Shown one piece after another: positions 1 through 7,240 of a stretch of DNA of 9,924 nucleotides. Numbering within the stretch: the stretch's first letter is position 1; each line of letters begins with the position of its first letter. The DNA lies in assembly GCA_026014905.1 (NCBI GenBank), contig JAOZHK010000156.1, positions 1 through 9,924 on the forward strand, in the 5' to 3' direction. Both the position numbers and the translations under genes were made by a program. The DNA comes from Candidatus Bathyarchaeota archaeon (GTDB lineage Archaea; Thermoproteota; Bathyarchaeia; RBG-16-48-13; GCA-020355125). The notes beneath the pieces are model-generated. The model saw nothing but the letters and a program-made list of their open reading frames with translations, was not told the origin of the DNA and did not search any database.

Positions 1-129
1 TAGTCTTTTTATGTGATTTTTTAGTGTGCTGAAGTTAAGGTTTGCTTTATATACTATATGAGTTTTCTTGGCTCCATTTTTTGCAACCTTTAGTATATCA
101 GCAAAAATTTCTATTTTATCTCTTCTCAT
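1..129 (-). CDS. Winged-helix transcriptional regulator, HTH_45-like (partial, N-terminus only)
   Basis: The minus strand reads 43 codons from an ATG at 129 to the window edge with no stop. The peptide opens MRRDKIEIFADILKVAKNGA and continues with KKTHIVYKANLNFSTL. This is the usual start of small archaeal winged-helix proteins (HTH_45 family): a basic N-terminus, a first helix with the IL-K-A-NGAKKT pattern, then the recognition-helix region around YKANLNF. Such proteins are usually about 80-100 residues and are presumed DNA-binding regulators, so roughly half is missing here because of the window end, not a mutation. A GTG at 135-133 is an alternative start; a TGA lies directly upstream of it, so the N-terminus cannot extend further. 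The gene points away from the rest of the window, and its target is unknown. Family assignment is by recognition of the motif, not a search. Confidence 0.8.
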   Translation of the reverse strand, partial: MRRDKIEIFADILKVAKNGAKKTHIVYKANLNFSTLKNHIKRL

Positions 130-135
130 AAACAC

Positions 136-438
136 TCAAACATATTAGGAGCTGACTTTTATTTATTACCTGTAGCAACATCGGTTGTTTCTTTATTTAA
201 GTTGCTTATGTTAGTGTCTTAGTTATGAACGTTTAACGATGAAAAATAATAAATACGATAGATTTCTTCGCTGCGCTCGCACTGTAGATCATAAAACCAC
301 CAATATATTATAACATATTTTTTCCTGCGCACGCTCGCTTTGTGCACACGAATACTTTCTCTATAACCTTTTCATTGACATATTTCGCGACACCATAAAC
401 CAGTTATGAGTTCATAATCATCGATAAAGGTCAGAGCA
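136..438. other. AT-rich intergenic region with two GC-rich patches, no convincing gene
   Basis: This stretch separates the divergently transcribed winged-helix gene and the 97-residue ORF, so it must hold promoters in both directions. I see no unambiguous TATA box among the many AT-rich runs. Two GC-rich patches stand out, at about 269-287 and 325-350; the second contains alternating purine-pyrimidine tracts at 326-334 and 341-350. A 24-codon ATG frame (239-313) passes through the first patch but shows nothing that marks it as a gene. No tRNA cloverleaf or terminator hairpin was found. Confidence 0.5.
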
Positions 439-732
439 ATGAAGATGGGAAGATGTAGGCTTAACGCTTTCGAGAGAAGACTCTACTGCTTCAAGAAGCG
501 GACGAGTAATTATTGTCTAAAGCCTAGAATTCTGGGATATCGATGCCCAAATCTTGAGTGGACGAAAGAAGAAGTCATCAAGGAAGTGAAAAAGGGAATT
601 AAGGAGATCAGCTCACCTGGTGGATTCACCGATGAAGCCATTAAATATGCAGAGATGTTTCGTCCCGGGCTAAGATTAAGGCAGGGATCCAAGATCATTA
701 AGCCCAAGCGCCTTGCACGCGCGCGCGCTTGA
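439..732 (+). CDS. Hypothetical protein, 97 residues, possibly truncated
   Basis: The frame opens with ATG at 439, with a weak GGTCA ribosome-site-like sequence 9 bases upstream. The product is basic. Residues about 5-35 are rich in Cys, Arg and Tyr (C6, C17, C26, C36). Residues about 40-70 look like a charged amphipathic helical segment containing EVIKEVKKGIKEISSPGGFT. There is no signal peptide or membrane segment, and I do not recognise the family. The last codons read LARARA and are produced by the alternating CG tract at 714-728, so the natural C-terminus may have been lost or replaced there. The 3' end overlaps the convergent DUF2061-like gene by 35 bases, which is unusual. The helical middle and the start site support a real or once-real gene; the Cys/Arg-rich N-terminus could instead be a chance extension. 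Confidence 0.4.
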   Translation: MKMGRCRLNAFERRLYCFKKRTSNYCLKPRILGYRCPNLEWTKEEVIKEVKKGIKEISSPGGFTDEAIKYAEMFRPGLRLRQGSKIIKPKRLARARA

Positions 733-886
733 GGATCAGGTCGAGGAGTCTGACGCCAATCATGAGCTCCATTTGGCCTGTAAGGGCGTAGACCAAGAAC
801 ATGGTGGTGGCGGTGGCGATGGCCCTCCAGGATACCGCCTTTAACCAGCTCCTGTAGTCTGATCTGATCACTCTCTTACACCTCAC
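698..886 (-). pseudogene. DUF2061-type small membrane protein, C-terminally truncated
   Basis: The 62-residue reading contains SWLKAVSWRAIATATTMFLV followed by YALTGQMELMIGVRLLDLIL. This matches the DUF2061 pattern: a K-x-x-(S/T)WR motif, a T-rich first membrane helix, a conserved TG turn, and a second helix ending in a lysine. Known members continue from that lysine into a short segment ending YYxHERxW. Here the frame enters the CG tract at 714-728 right after the lysine and reads RARVQGAWA before stopping, so the conserved end is missing. I therefore call it a truncated gene, though a divergent functional C-terminus is possible. The start may be the GTG at 886 or, more likely, the in-frame GTG at 871, which has GAGGTG at 884-879 with a 7-base spacer. 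DUF2061 proteins are of unknown function. The gene is convergent with the 97-residue ORF and overlaps its end. Confidence 0.55.
714..728. repeat. Alternating purine-pyrimidine (CG)n tract at a gene-gene junction
   Basis: Fifteen bases alternate strictly between purine and pyrimidine, including CGCGCGCGCGC at 718-728. The tract forms the last codons of the 97-residue ORF on the plus strand and the point on the minus strand where similarity to DUF2061 ends. It is the longest of a series of such tracts in the window. Confidence 0.7.
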
Positions 887-926
887 AAGCGTTACGAGAA
901 ATTATCGTTATTCTCCTTTTTTTTAG

Positions 927-934
927 GCGCGCGC
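927..934. repeat. Short alternating GC tract in the gap upstream of the DUF2061-like gene
   Basis: GCGCGCGC lies in an otherwise AT-rich gap, next to a run of eight or more T on its left. It is upstream of both the minus-strand DUF2061-like gene and the plus-strand 82-residue gene. Confidence 0.5.
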
Positions 935-961
935 TCCTACACACAGAGGATGATAGATTCC

Positions 962-986
962 TGATCCATATTCCTGATATGGATCA
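962..986. promoter_or_regulatory. Perfect inverted repeat upstream of the 82-residue gene, candidate operator
   Basis: TGATCCATAT (962-971) and ATATGGATCA (977-986) are perfect inverted copies separated by TCCTG. A direct repeat ATTCCTGAT (957-965 and 970-978) overlaps it with a 13-base period. The right arm ends 15 bases before the ATG at 1002, where the core promoter of a leaderless archaeal gene would lie. The gene behind it looks like a DNA-binding protein, so autoregulation is a reasonable inference. TTTT directly follows the right arm, so a terminator hairpin for upstream plus-strand transcription is the alternative. Confidence 0.5.
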
Positions 987-1001
987 TTTTAAAAAACGTG
1001 T

Positions 1002-1250
1002 ATGATGATGACCCCATCCGCTACGGAAGAGAGATGGTCCCAGTACAAGAGTGTACTTAACATGCTCTACTTTTATCGGAAAGAGCTACGTAGCCTGATT
1101 AGCGGAAAAATGATCACATACGTTATCCCAAAGGGAACACGGGAGCGGTTTATAGAGCACGGAGTTCTCAGGAAGTTCGGGTCCAGATTTGAGTTGACAG
1201 ACCAAGGTATGGAACTTCTCCACAAAGTCCAGGTCAGCCCAATACTGTGA
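1002..1250 (+). CDS. Small hypothetical protein, possible winged-helix DNA-binding protein
   Basis: The product has 82 residues. Its first half (about 9-40) is helical and amphipathic. The segment from about residue 45, KGTRERFIEHGVLRKFGSRF, followed by ELTDQGMELLHKV, resembles the end of many archaeal winged-helix domains: a recognition helix, the GVL turn, a short wing, and the LTDxGxxLL helix. There is no membrane segment or signal peptide. Three consecutive ATG codons (1002, 1005, 1008) make the exact start uncertain. No ribosome site is visible, so the transcript is probably leaderless. It is a stand-alone gene between gaps that contain alternating GC tracts, with the 962-986 inverted repeat immediately upstream. 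The domain call is from pattern only, and its target is unknown. The antisense frame across it is longer but has no recognisable features. Confidence 0.55.
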   Translation: MMMTPSATEERWSQYKSVLNMLYFYRKELRSLISGKMITYVIPKGTRERFIEHGVLRKFGSRFELTDQGMELLHKVQVSPIL

Positions 1251-1266
1251 CATACACAAGTGAGCC

Positions 1267-1277
1267 TGCGCGCGCCT
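1267..1277. repeat. Alternating GC tract downstream of the 82-residue gene
   Basis: TGCGCGCGCCT begins 17 bases after the stop of the 82-residue gene. Nearly the same string (TGCGCGCGCGCCT) occurs at 9656-9668, also just after a stop codon. Confidence 0.5.
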
Positions 1278-1282
1278 CATGC

Positions 1283-1307
1283 TTACAACATTAGGATATA
1301 ATGCGCG
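1283..1307 (+). repeat. Left copy of a 25-nt dispersed element flanking the giant gene
   Basis: These 25 bases match 7189-7213 with one mismatch (A1288 versus C7194). The exact core is CATTAGGATATAATGCGCG (19 bases). The copy lies about 125 bases upstream of the giant gene and runs into an alternating tract (1301-1311). The GATATAAT core could act as a promoter element, or this may be a dispersed repeat. Confidence 0.65.
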
Positions 1308-1433
1308 CACAAAGCCTTGCTTACCCTTCCTCATCCAAACTGTTATCCTTCGTTTTGGTGATAATACATAGGTGAATATGAAGGTCGAGAGAGTCTTGAA
1401 CTTTACAGTTTTCATAGGCGAGCGTGCAATGTG

Positions 1434-4400
1434 ATGAATAAAATAAAGAAATTCTCCTTTTCTTCTCTGATGATAGTCTTTACTCTAGCAATAATTTACA
1501 CGTTTTTTAATAGTGCAAGTGCTGTAGAAAACGAGGTTTTTATTGATGGTTTTGAGTCGGGTGTTGCTAACTGGAGCTTGGGAACAGGATGGTTAGTGGT
1601 TTCAGAGTATGGAAATAACGTCTTACAAGGTACACAGCACAACTTTGCATCTGCCTACATAGAAGGTGTAGCTGATAAACTAGAGTTCAAACTCAAACTA
1701 TTGAACGGATCCATCCACTCCAACATAAGAAGCCGCTCTGTACCTGGCGGGATTAATCGTTACTTTATTGGCTTCAGGAAGGATTTCAGCTATATCGCTA
1801 AACAGCTTGGTGAGAACTTCCAGGATCTCGAAAGTGGGCCGGGCATCTCGTTAAACATGTGGCATGACGTAAAGATAGAGGTAATCGGAGACGGGATCTT
1901 CGTTTATGTTGACGATAGTTTATGGGTGTCAGTTCAAGACGAGGATATCATCGAGGAGGGTGGTGTCAGTTTTGAAACTCTTGAAGACTCAGAATGCAAC
2001 ATCGACGATGTTAGAATAGTAACAACGGTAGCCAATGCGCGCGAGACGGTTATCTGGAGTCAAGTGGGGGGGTATGAAGATCTTGATGCAAAGCCAGCAG
2101 AGATCCATTGGGTCCAGACGGGAGGTCCTCCAGGAGGTCAGTTTTCGACTTTATTGCAGAACCCTGTTTTTCATAATGAGTTATATGCTCAAACTGGAGA
2201 CGGTAGGATTTTCAAGTCTGTGAATAAGGGCGAAGAGTGGCATCTGCTTGAACTATCGTCTAACGTTAGACTATGGTCAATGGCGGTGCATAACGACGGA
2301 TTGTTTGCATGTGGTGATAAGCTCTATTATATCGATAATGATGAACAAGCGAATCTGGTATACAATGCCTATTGGGATTCTGTGTCTGTCAGCGATTCGA
2401 AAGTGTTTGTTACGAGAGGAGGAAACTCACTTGAGGATATTGAAATTCTATATTCAGACCTTTCCTATCCTGAATATAATTGGATAGACATAACTCCTGA
2501 CTCTCAAATTATGAGCGAACTGGTATTTCCTCCATCGAACATTGACTTAGAACATTTTCTGAATGTCCCCAACATAGTAGCAATTGGTGACCGAGTCTTA
2601 GCGAACATCCACCTTATGATTGAAGGAAGCGGAGAGTACTCGAACAGTCAACTGCTAATATCAGACGACCGGGGTATAACATGGTCAGCAGTCGCTCTCG
2701 ATATCCAAAATGACACCATTATCTCGAACTTCATTCAGGACGATGATGATCCGAACCACATCATTCTTACTTTCACGCACAACATAATGCACGACGCGTA
2801 TTCCCCACTTAACACCCTGGTGAAACAAACATTTGATGGGGGAGACACTTGGGAGACTTTAACGAATATTGAACTGCTATCAAACGGCGTGACCAGCGTC
2901 TCAATAGTTGGCTCAGATTATTACCTCATTTGCCCCTTAGACGGTCTAAGGATTGTAAAATTAAGTAACTCAAGTTATGAACTACTGGAATCGCCCACCA
3001 TTGATGCACATGATAATATCATTTTTGGAGTTGAACAGTTATTGTTCGACTACGATGACCCCACAATCGTATATGGAAAAACTGGATGGGACTTCGGCCT
3101 CTTGAAATCGGAAGACAATATGACAACCTGGAAGAAGATGGACAGTGACATAATAGCATCCTCACCCAGCATAGTGATGACCCATCCAGCCAATGAAGAT
3201 ACGATTTATACATCCGGAAACGTGATCCAGGAATCATATGCCTCAAGGGATGGAGGAGATTCATGGGAACCTTTCTCGCCAACCCCCTCGGGGGATGAGC
3301 TTCGATTTGATCCTCATAACTCAAACCATCTAATTATAATCGATGAAATGACCCAGATTTTCGAGTCATTTGATGCGGGAACAAGTTTCAATAAAATTGA
3401 GCAACATTTCAGTTCAGCCAAAATATTGGACATCGAGGTTGCTAGGGACAATCCAAAACTGATGTATGTGTCTAATCAAGGAGTAGGCATCTCCGAAAGG
3501 AGAAATGGGGATTGGGTCTACCTGAGTGGTTCTCCAGATTACGCCTATGATTTAGAACTCGATCCAGATGACAGTAACTTTCTGTACGCAACATATTCAC
3601 CGAAGATTTTTGAAAACCATTCATCTATCTGGAGGTATTCTAAGCATCAGGCTGAAAACAATGGTTGGAGCGAGATCCTGCGGGTTGAAAACTCAACTGG
3701 AATTACCTCCATCACTTTCGATAAAGTAGACACCAATAATGTCTACGCAGGAGTTGTCGGTGAAAACGCAGGGGTATATTTCAGTAGCGATAAAGGAATT
3801 ACTTGGAATAACCTCAATGGGAACTTCCTTTTCAGCACCATACACTCGCAAAACCAAATTGCGGTTAACCCTTTGGACGATACAGAAGTATATGCTGCAC
3901 CTTGGGGAGCGGGATTATTCAAGACAGCAGATAATAGCGCTGAGTGGATCGGACTTGAGAATATTCCGTCGCTATCAATAGCTAGTATAGTAATTCATCC
4001 TGACCAACCAAACATCATTTATGCAGCGGGGAGATCACAGCCCATCCTCTATAAATCGATGAATGGTGGGAATACTTGGATAGAGTTCTTCAATGCTGGC
4101 GCGTCGTATGCTAGATTGTTCAAGACCGTTCTCGATCCGAGCAACCCAGATACAATCTATGTTTCAGTGTTCAGACACAACGCCGTCTATGGCAGCTTAT
4201 TCAAGATTGTCAATGGTATTCCAGCTGAAATTACGAATACAATCCCACGAGCGATCATCGACATAGCAGTTGATCCGACTAACTCGGATACAATTTACGT
4301 ATCCCTCCATGGTGAGAGTATCTACAAGACAACCAACGGGGGAAACAGTTGGCAGAATTTAGACTCCATGCCCATAGTTGGAACTTTTGACATCGAGATA

Positions 4401-7142
4401 GACCCAAGAAATACTGACACGCTATACGCAGCGGCAATAATGGGCAGGAGGTGCCCCGAGGAACTTCTTCCTCCCGGTTTGTTCCCCGCCGTCGCTCCCG
4501 AGGAGATTGGCGAACATGGCGTGTATAAGAGCGAAGATGGAGGGTTGACCTGGGTCAACATCAATCATGGTGTCATTAAAGCCCCATGCAGAGCCTTAGC
4601 TCTCCATCCTACGAACCCGAATGTCATTTATGCTGCAGGAGCCGGAGGGGTATATTTATCCATTGATGGCGGGGAGGGTTGGTCCCTTCAGAATACAGGA
4701 CTAGATTTCCAGAGTGTGGGCGCATTATCCCTAGGTGCGAACAAGATTTATGCCGGTTCAAGAGGCGGAGGGGTCTATACAAGCGATATCGAAGAGGATT
4801 ATTCTCTTCATTGGACATCAACTGAAGGGCCTAGACCTGAGATATTCAATATCCAGGTGGCGGTCGATCCTACTAACTCCGATGTGATCTATGCGAGCTC
4901 CTATCCCGGAGGGATGTTTAAAACGACGGATGGTGGTTCGACATGGAAAGACAAGAACTTTTTCCTCCCCAGTTTCGAGGTGGTAGACCCTGTTAGGCAG
5001 GGTTATTATCGATTCGCATTCGATCCCTCAGACTCGAATATTCTATATTTCGTAATCTATGGCAAGGGAGTGTATGTATCCAAAGACGGCGCGGACAGCC
5101 AGATGCCCTTATTCGGCGATGACGACATCATGCTCGGAAAACCCTTAACCAATATAGCTGTTGATCCTCAAGATTCTGATGTAATCTATGTAACATCAGA
5201 GGATGGAGTATACGTTTCCAGGGATCGAGGCATAAACTGGAGTCCATTTAATGATGGACTTAAGACTCAAAACATTCGATCCTTGAAGCTCATAGGGATC
5301 GAATGGCCGCCTTTTATTTCTGACTTCGAGAACGGTGACGCTCCTGATTGGGAATTGGAGGCAGGATGGACTGTAGAGCAAGATGGTGAGAACTATGTCT
5401 TGCAGGGAAAGGGTCACGAGTGGGCAAATACAGGATCAGGAAATTGGGGAGACTACACATTTGAGACCAAGATAAAACTGCTGCAGGGTGGGGTGCATGT
5501 AAACTTTAGGACTTGTGATGAAGGAAGGTATTTCTTCGGTTTTAGTGAAGAGGGATTATACCTTATGAAGACCATCGATGAATGGAGCACCCATCTCCCA
5601 TTAGTCTCCAATGTTGTACAATATCCTTTAAACCAGTGGCATGACCTCAAAATCGAGCTGGAAGGAAATAATATTCAGATTTTTGTCAATGATAACTTAG
5701 AGATAAACTATACAGACCCGGATCCCATCACCCTCGGTGCTATTGCATTTGAAACTCTCGAAGGTTCACACATTCTTGTTGATCAAATCAAGGTGACACA
5801 TGAACGAGGTGAGCTTAACCTATATGCAGCCACCAATGGTTATGGCATTTACGGATACAACAGTGAAGAGATGATATGGGAGAACCTTGGGAGAACATTT
5901 GGTATTGGATGGTGGACTCCATGGGAGAGGCGCATGTACCAGTTCAGCTCAATAATGTTCGACCCCGATATACCCGGTGACATATATCTGGGGCATTTCC
6001 CAAGTGGATTTTTCATCAGCCATGACAACGGCCAAACTTGGACAGATTCCAGTTTGGGTCTTGGAAACGATGGAATCTTTTCCTTGACTATGCATCCACA
6101 TGATTCCAACATCATATGGGCTGGAACCTATAATGGCGTAGTAAAATCTGTAGACCGAGGAATGACTTGGCAATCAAAAAGCAATGGCATACCACCGGAG
6201 CAATGGCCCTTCACCGTTGCAATCGATGACATCGACCCAGATATCATGTACATTGCGACTAAAAATGGCCAAAACAAGGGACTGTCCCATAGAAACAATG
6301 TCCGCGGCGTGGTGATGAAGTCCATCGACGGTGGAGAAAACTGGTATGAAATGATGAATGGTCTCAATGATAGGGATGAATTCTATGAAATATTGATTTT
6401 CCCATCAAACCATGAAATCCTTTTCCTAAGTTCAAATTCAGGCGTATATATGAGCCGAAACGCTGGAGATAGCTGGAATGAGATCAATGAAGGTTTAGCG
6501 AGCTCGACGAACCAGGTCAGAGACAATGTGGCTGACAACTTGTTACTCACACCTGACAACGATTCTCTCCTATTGGCACTACAAAGTTACGGTGTTTGGA
6601 AACTGAATCTAATGGATCTGATTCAAACAATTGGAATCGATAGTGTATCAGTCCCTCATGAAGCAGAGACAAATGAGACTATAAGCTTAGAAATAGGTCT
6701 TAGTCACTCCTTCGTCTGCAACTCGTCTAGTGGTGCGAAAAGAAAGATCTATGTTGGACTCTACGAATCGGAACAAGGAAGTTGGATCAGTGGGGTATCA
6801 GATGAAGTAGGTATTGAGCCGTATCAAAACATCGATGAGGAATCCTTAACTTACACTATCACTCTCAACGCACCTCCTCAAGAGGGAGACTACGAACTAG
6901 AGGCGCGAGTATACTATCAGAAATACGAAGATTGGTATTATAATGAACAGGATTACCTCAAACACTTTGAAATAAGTATTCATCCAGTGCAAGAACCCGA
7001 ACCAGAGCCAGAATCTGAACCAGAGCCAGACCCCACTCCATCTCTCGAACCCGATCGGAAAGGCATACCAGGATTCCCCATTCAAGCGATTGCTATTGGA
7101 ATTATCATATTGGTTGTATTCCTATCTCGTTATCGGAGTTGA
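1434..7142 (+). CDS. Giant secreted, membrane-anchored cell-surface protein: two jelly-roll domains and Asp-box beta-propellers
   Basis: The product has 1902 residues counted from ATG 1434. A GTG directly before it at 1431 is the alternative start; positions here count from that GTG (1903 residues). Residues 1-31 are a signal peptide with a basic start, hydrophobic core and ASA cleavage site. Residues about 39-196 are a LamG/concanavalin-like jelly roll (DGFESG, WHDVKIEV, FETLE). From about 200 to 1285 come many beta-propeller blades with Asp-box (BNR) motifs such as SSDKGITW, KTTNGGNSW, KSEDGGLTW and KTTDGGSTW, alternating with DPxNxDxIYxS strands. Residues about 1298-1455 are a second jelly roll related to the first. 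More Asp-box blades follow to about 1720. About 1734-1850 is an Ig-like beta-sandwich. About 1855-1876 is an EP-rich stalk. IPGFP at 1879-1883, a hydrophobic helix and SRYRS form a PGF-CTERM-like anchor. Propellers of this kind occur in sortilin/VPS10, sialidases, GH74 xyloglucanases and Ycf48-like proteins. Glycan or protein binding at the cell surface is likely; enzymatic activity is not shown by any motif I can identify. Confidence 0.88.
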   Translation: MNKIKKFSFSSLMIVFTLAIIYTFFNSASAVENEVFIDGFESGVANWSLGTGWLVVSEYGNNVLQGTQHNFASAYIEGVADKLEFKLKLLNGSIHSNIRSRSVPGGINRYFIGFRKDFSYIAKQLGENFQDLESGPGISLNMWHDVKIEVIGDGIFVYVDDSLWVSVQDEDIIEEGGVSFETLEDSECNIDDVRIVTTVANARETVIWSQVGGYEDLDAKPAEIHWVQTGGPPGGQFSTLLQNPVFHNELYAQTGDGRIFKSVNKGEEWHLLELSSNVRLWSMAVHNDGLFACGDKLYYIDNDEQANLVYNAYWDSVSVSDSKVFVTRGGNSLEDIEILYSDLSYPEYNWIDITPDSQIMSELVFPPSNIDLEHFLNVPNIVAIGDRVLANIHLMIEGSGEYSNSQLLISDDRGITWSAVALDIQNDTIISNFIQDDDDPNHIILTFTHNIMHDAYSPLNTLVKQTFDGGDTWETLTNIELLSNGVTSVSIVGSDYYLICPLDGLRIVKLSNSSYELLESPTIDAHDNIIFGVEQLLFDYDDPTIVYGKTGWDFGLLKSEDNMTTWKKMDSDIIASSPSIVMTHPANEDTIYTSGNVIQESYASRDGGDSWEPFSPTPSGDELRFDPHNSNHLIIIDEMTQIFESFDAGTSFNKIEQHFSSAKILDIEVARDNPKLMYVSNQGVGISERRNGDWVYLSGSPDYAYDLELDPDDSNFLYATYSPKIFENHSSIWRYSKHQAENNGWSEILRVENSTGITSITFDKVDTNNVYAGVVGENAGVYFSSDKGITWNNLNGNFLFSTIHSQNQIAVNPLDDTEVYAAPWGAGLFKTADNSAEWIGLENIPSLSIASIVIHPDQPNIIYAAGRSQPILYKSMNGGNTWIEFFNAGASYARLFKTVLDPSNPDTIYVSVFRHNAVYGSLFKIVNGIPAEITNTIPRAIIDIAVDPTNSDTIYVSLHGESIYKTTNGGNSWQNLDSMPIVGTFDIEIDPRNTDTLYAAAIMGRRCPEELLPPGLFPAVAPEEIGEHGVYKSEDGGLTWVNINHGVIKAPCRALALHPTNPNVIYAAGAGGVYLSIDGGEGWSLQNTGLDFQSVGALSLGANKIYAGSRGGGVYTSDIEEDYSLHWTSTEGPRPEIFNIQVAVDPTNSDVIYASSYPGGMFKTTDGGSTWKDKNFFLPSFEVVDPVRQGYYRFAFDPSDSNILYFVIYGKGVYVSKDGADSQMPLFGDDDIMLGKPLTNIAVDPQDSDVIYVTSEDGVYVSRDRGINWSPFNDGLKTQNIRSLKLIGIEWPPFISDFENGDAPDWELEAGWTVEQDGENYVLQGKGHEWANTGSGNWGDYTFETKIKLLQGGVHVNFRTCDEGRYFFGFSEEGLYLMKTIDEWSTHLPLVSNVVQYPLNQWHDLKIELEGNNIQIFVNDNLEINYTDPDPITLGAIAFETLEGSHILVDQIKVTHERGELNLYAATNGYGIYGYNSEEMIWENLGRTFGIGWWTPWERRMYQFSSIMFDPDIPGDIYLGHFPSGFFISHDNGQTWTDSSLGLGNDGIFSLTMHPHDSNIIWAGTYNGVVKSVDRGMTWQSKSNGIPPEQWPFTVAIDDIDPDIMYIATKNGQNKGLSHRNNVRGVVMKSIDGGENWYEMMNGLNDRDEFYEILIFPSNHEILFLSSNSGVYMSRNAGDSWNEINEGLASSTNQVRDNVADNLLLTPDNDSLLLALQSYGVWKLNLMDLIQTIGIDSVSVPHEAETNETISLEIGLSHSFVCNSSSGAKRKIYVGLYESEQGSWISGVSDEVGIEPYQNIDEESLTYTITLNAPPQEGDYELEARVYYQKYEDWYYNEQDYLKHFEISIHPVQEPEPEPESEPEPDPTPSLEPDRKGIPGFPIQAIAIGIIILVVFLSRYRS

Positions 7143-7188
7143 CGAAGAGCTTACCCATTCGTATTCATTCAACACTTCCAGCAGGCTA

Positions 7189-7213
7189 TTACACCATTAG
7201 GATATAATGCGCG
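7189..7213 (+). repeat. Right copy of the 25-nt dispersed element flanking the giant gene
   Basis: This matches 1283-1307 with one mismatch. It begins 47 bases after the stop of the giant gene and, like the left copy, leads into an alternating tract (7207-7219). The two copies have the same orientation and are about 5.9 kb apart. Confidence 0.65.
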
Positions 7214-7240
7214 TGCGCGAATTACCTCTTGATCAGAAAT

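Noticed and set aside
239..313. 24-codon plus-strand frame in the left intergenic region
   Set aside because: Too short, no ribosome site or recognisable motif, and passes through a GC patch; expected by chance.
987..994. TTTTAAAA as a TATA box for the 82-residue gene
   Set aside because: It would place transcription start near 1015, downstream of the ATG codons at 1002-1010; a TATA element should lie further upstream.
1086..1415. 109-residue minus-strand frame opposite the 82-residue gene
   Set aside because: Low-complexity antisense reading with no domain pattern; the plus-strand frame has a winged-helix-like motif and a plausible promoter.
3019..3324. Minus-strand 101-residue frame within the giant gene, along with other short frames there
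   Set aside because: The giant gene is continuous with repeated conserved Asp-box motifs; these are shadows.
1434..7142. Giant gene as a GH74 xyloglucanase or sialidase
   Set aside because: Asp-box repeats alone do not show catalysis, and I could not identify the catalytic residues of either family with confidence.
1283..7213. Insertion sequence or transposon bounded by the 25-nt elements
   Set aside because: No transposase or recombinase, no inverted terminal repeats and no target duplication were seen; the repeats are direct. Kept only as a cassette hypothesis.
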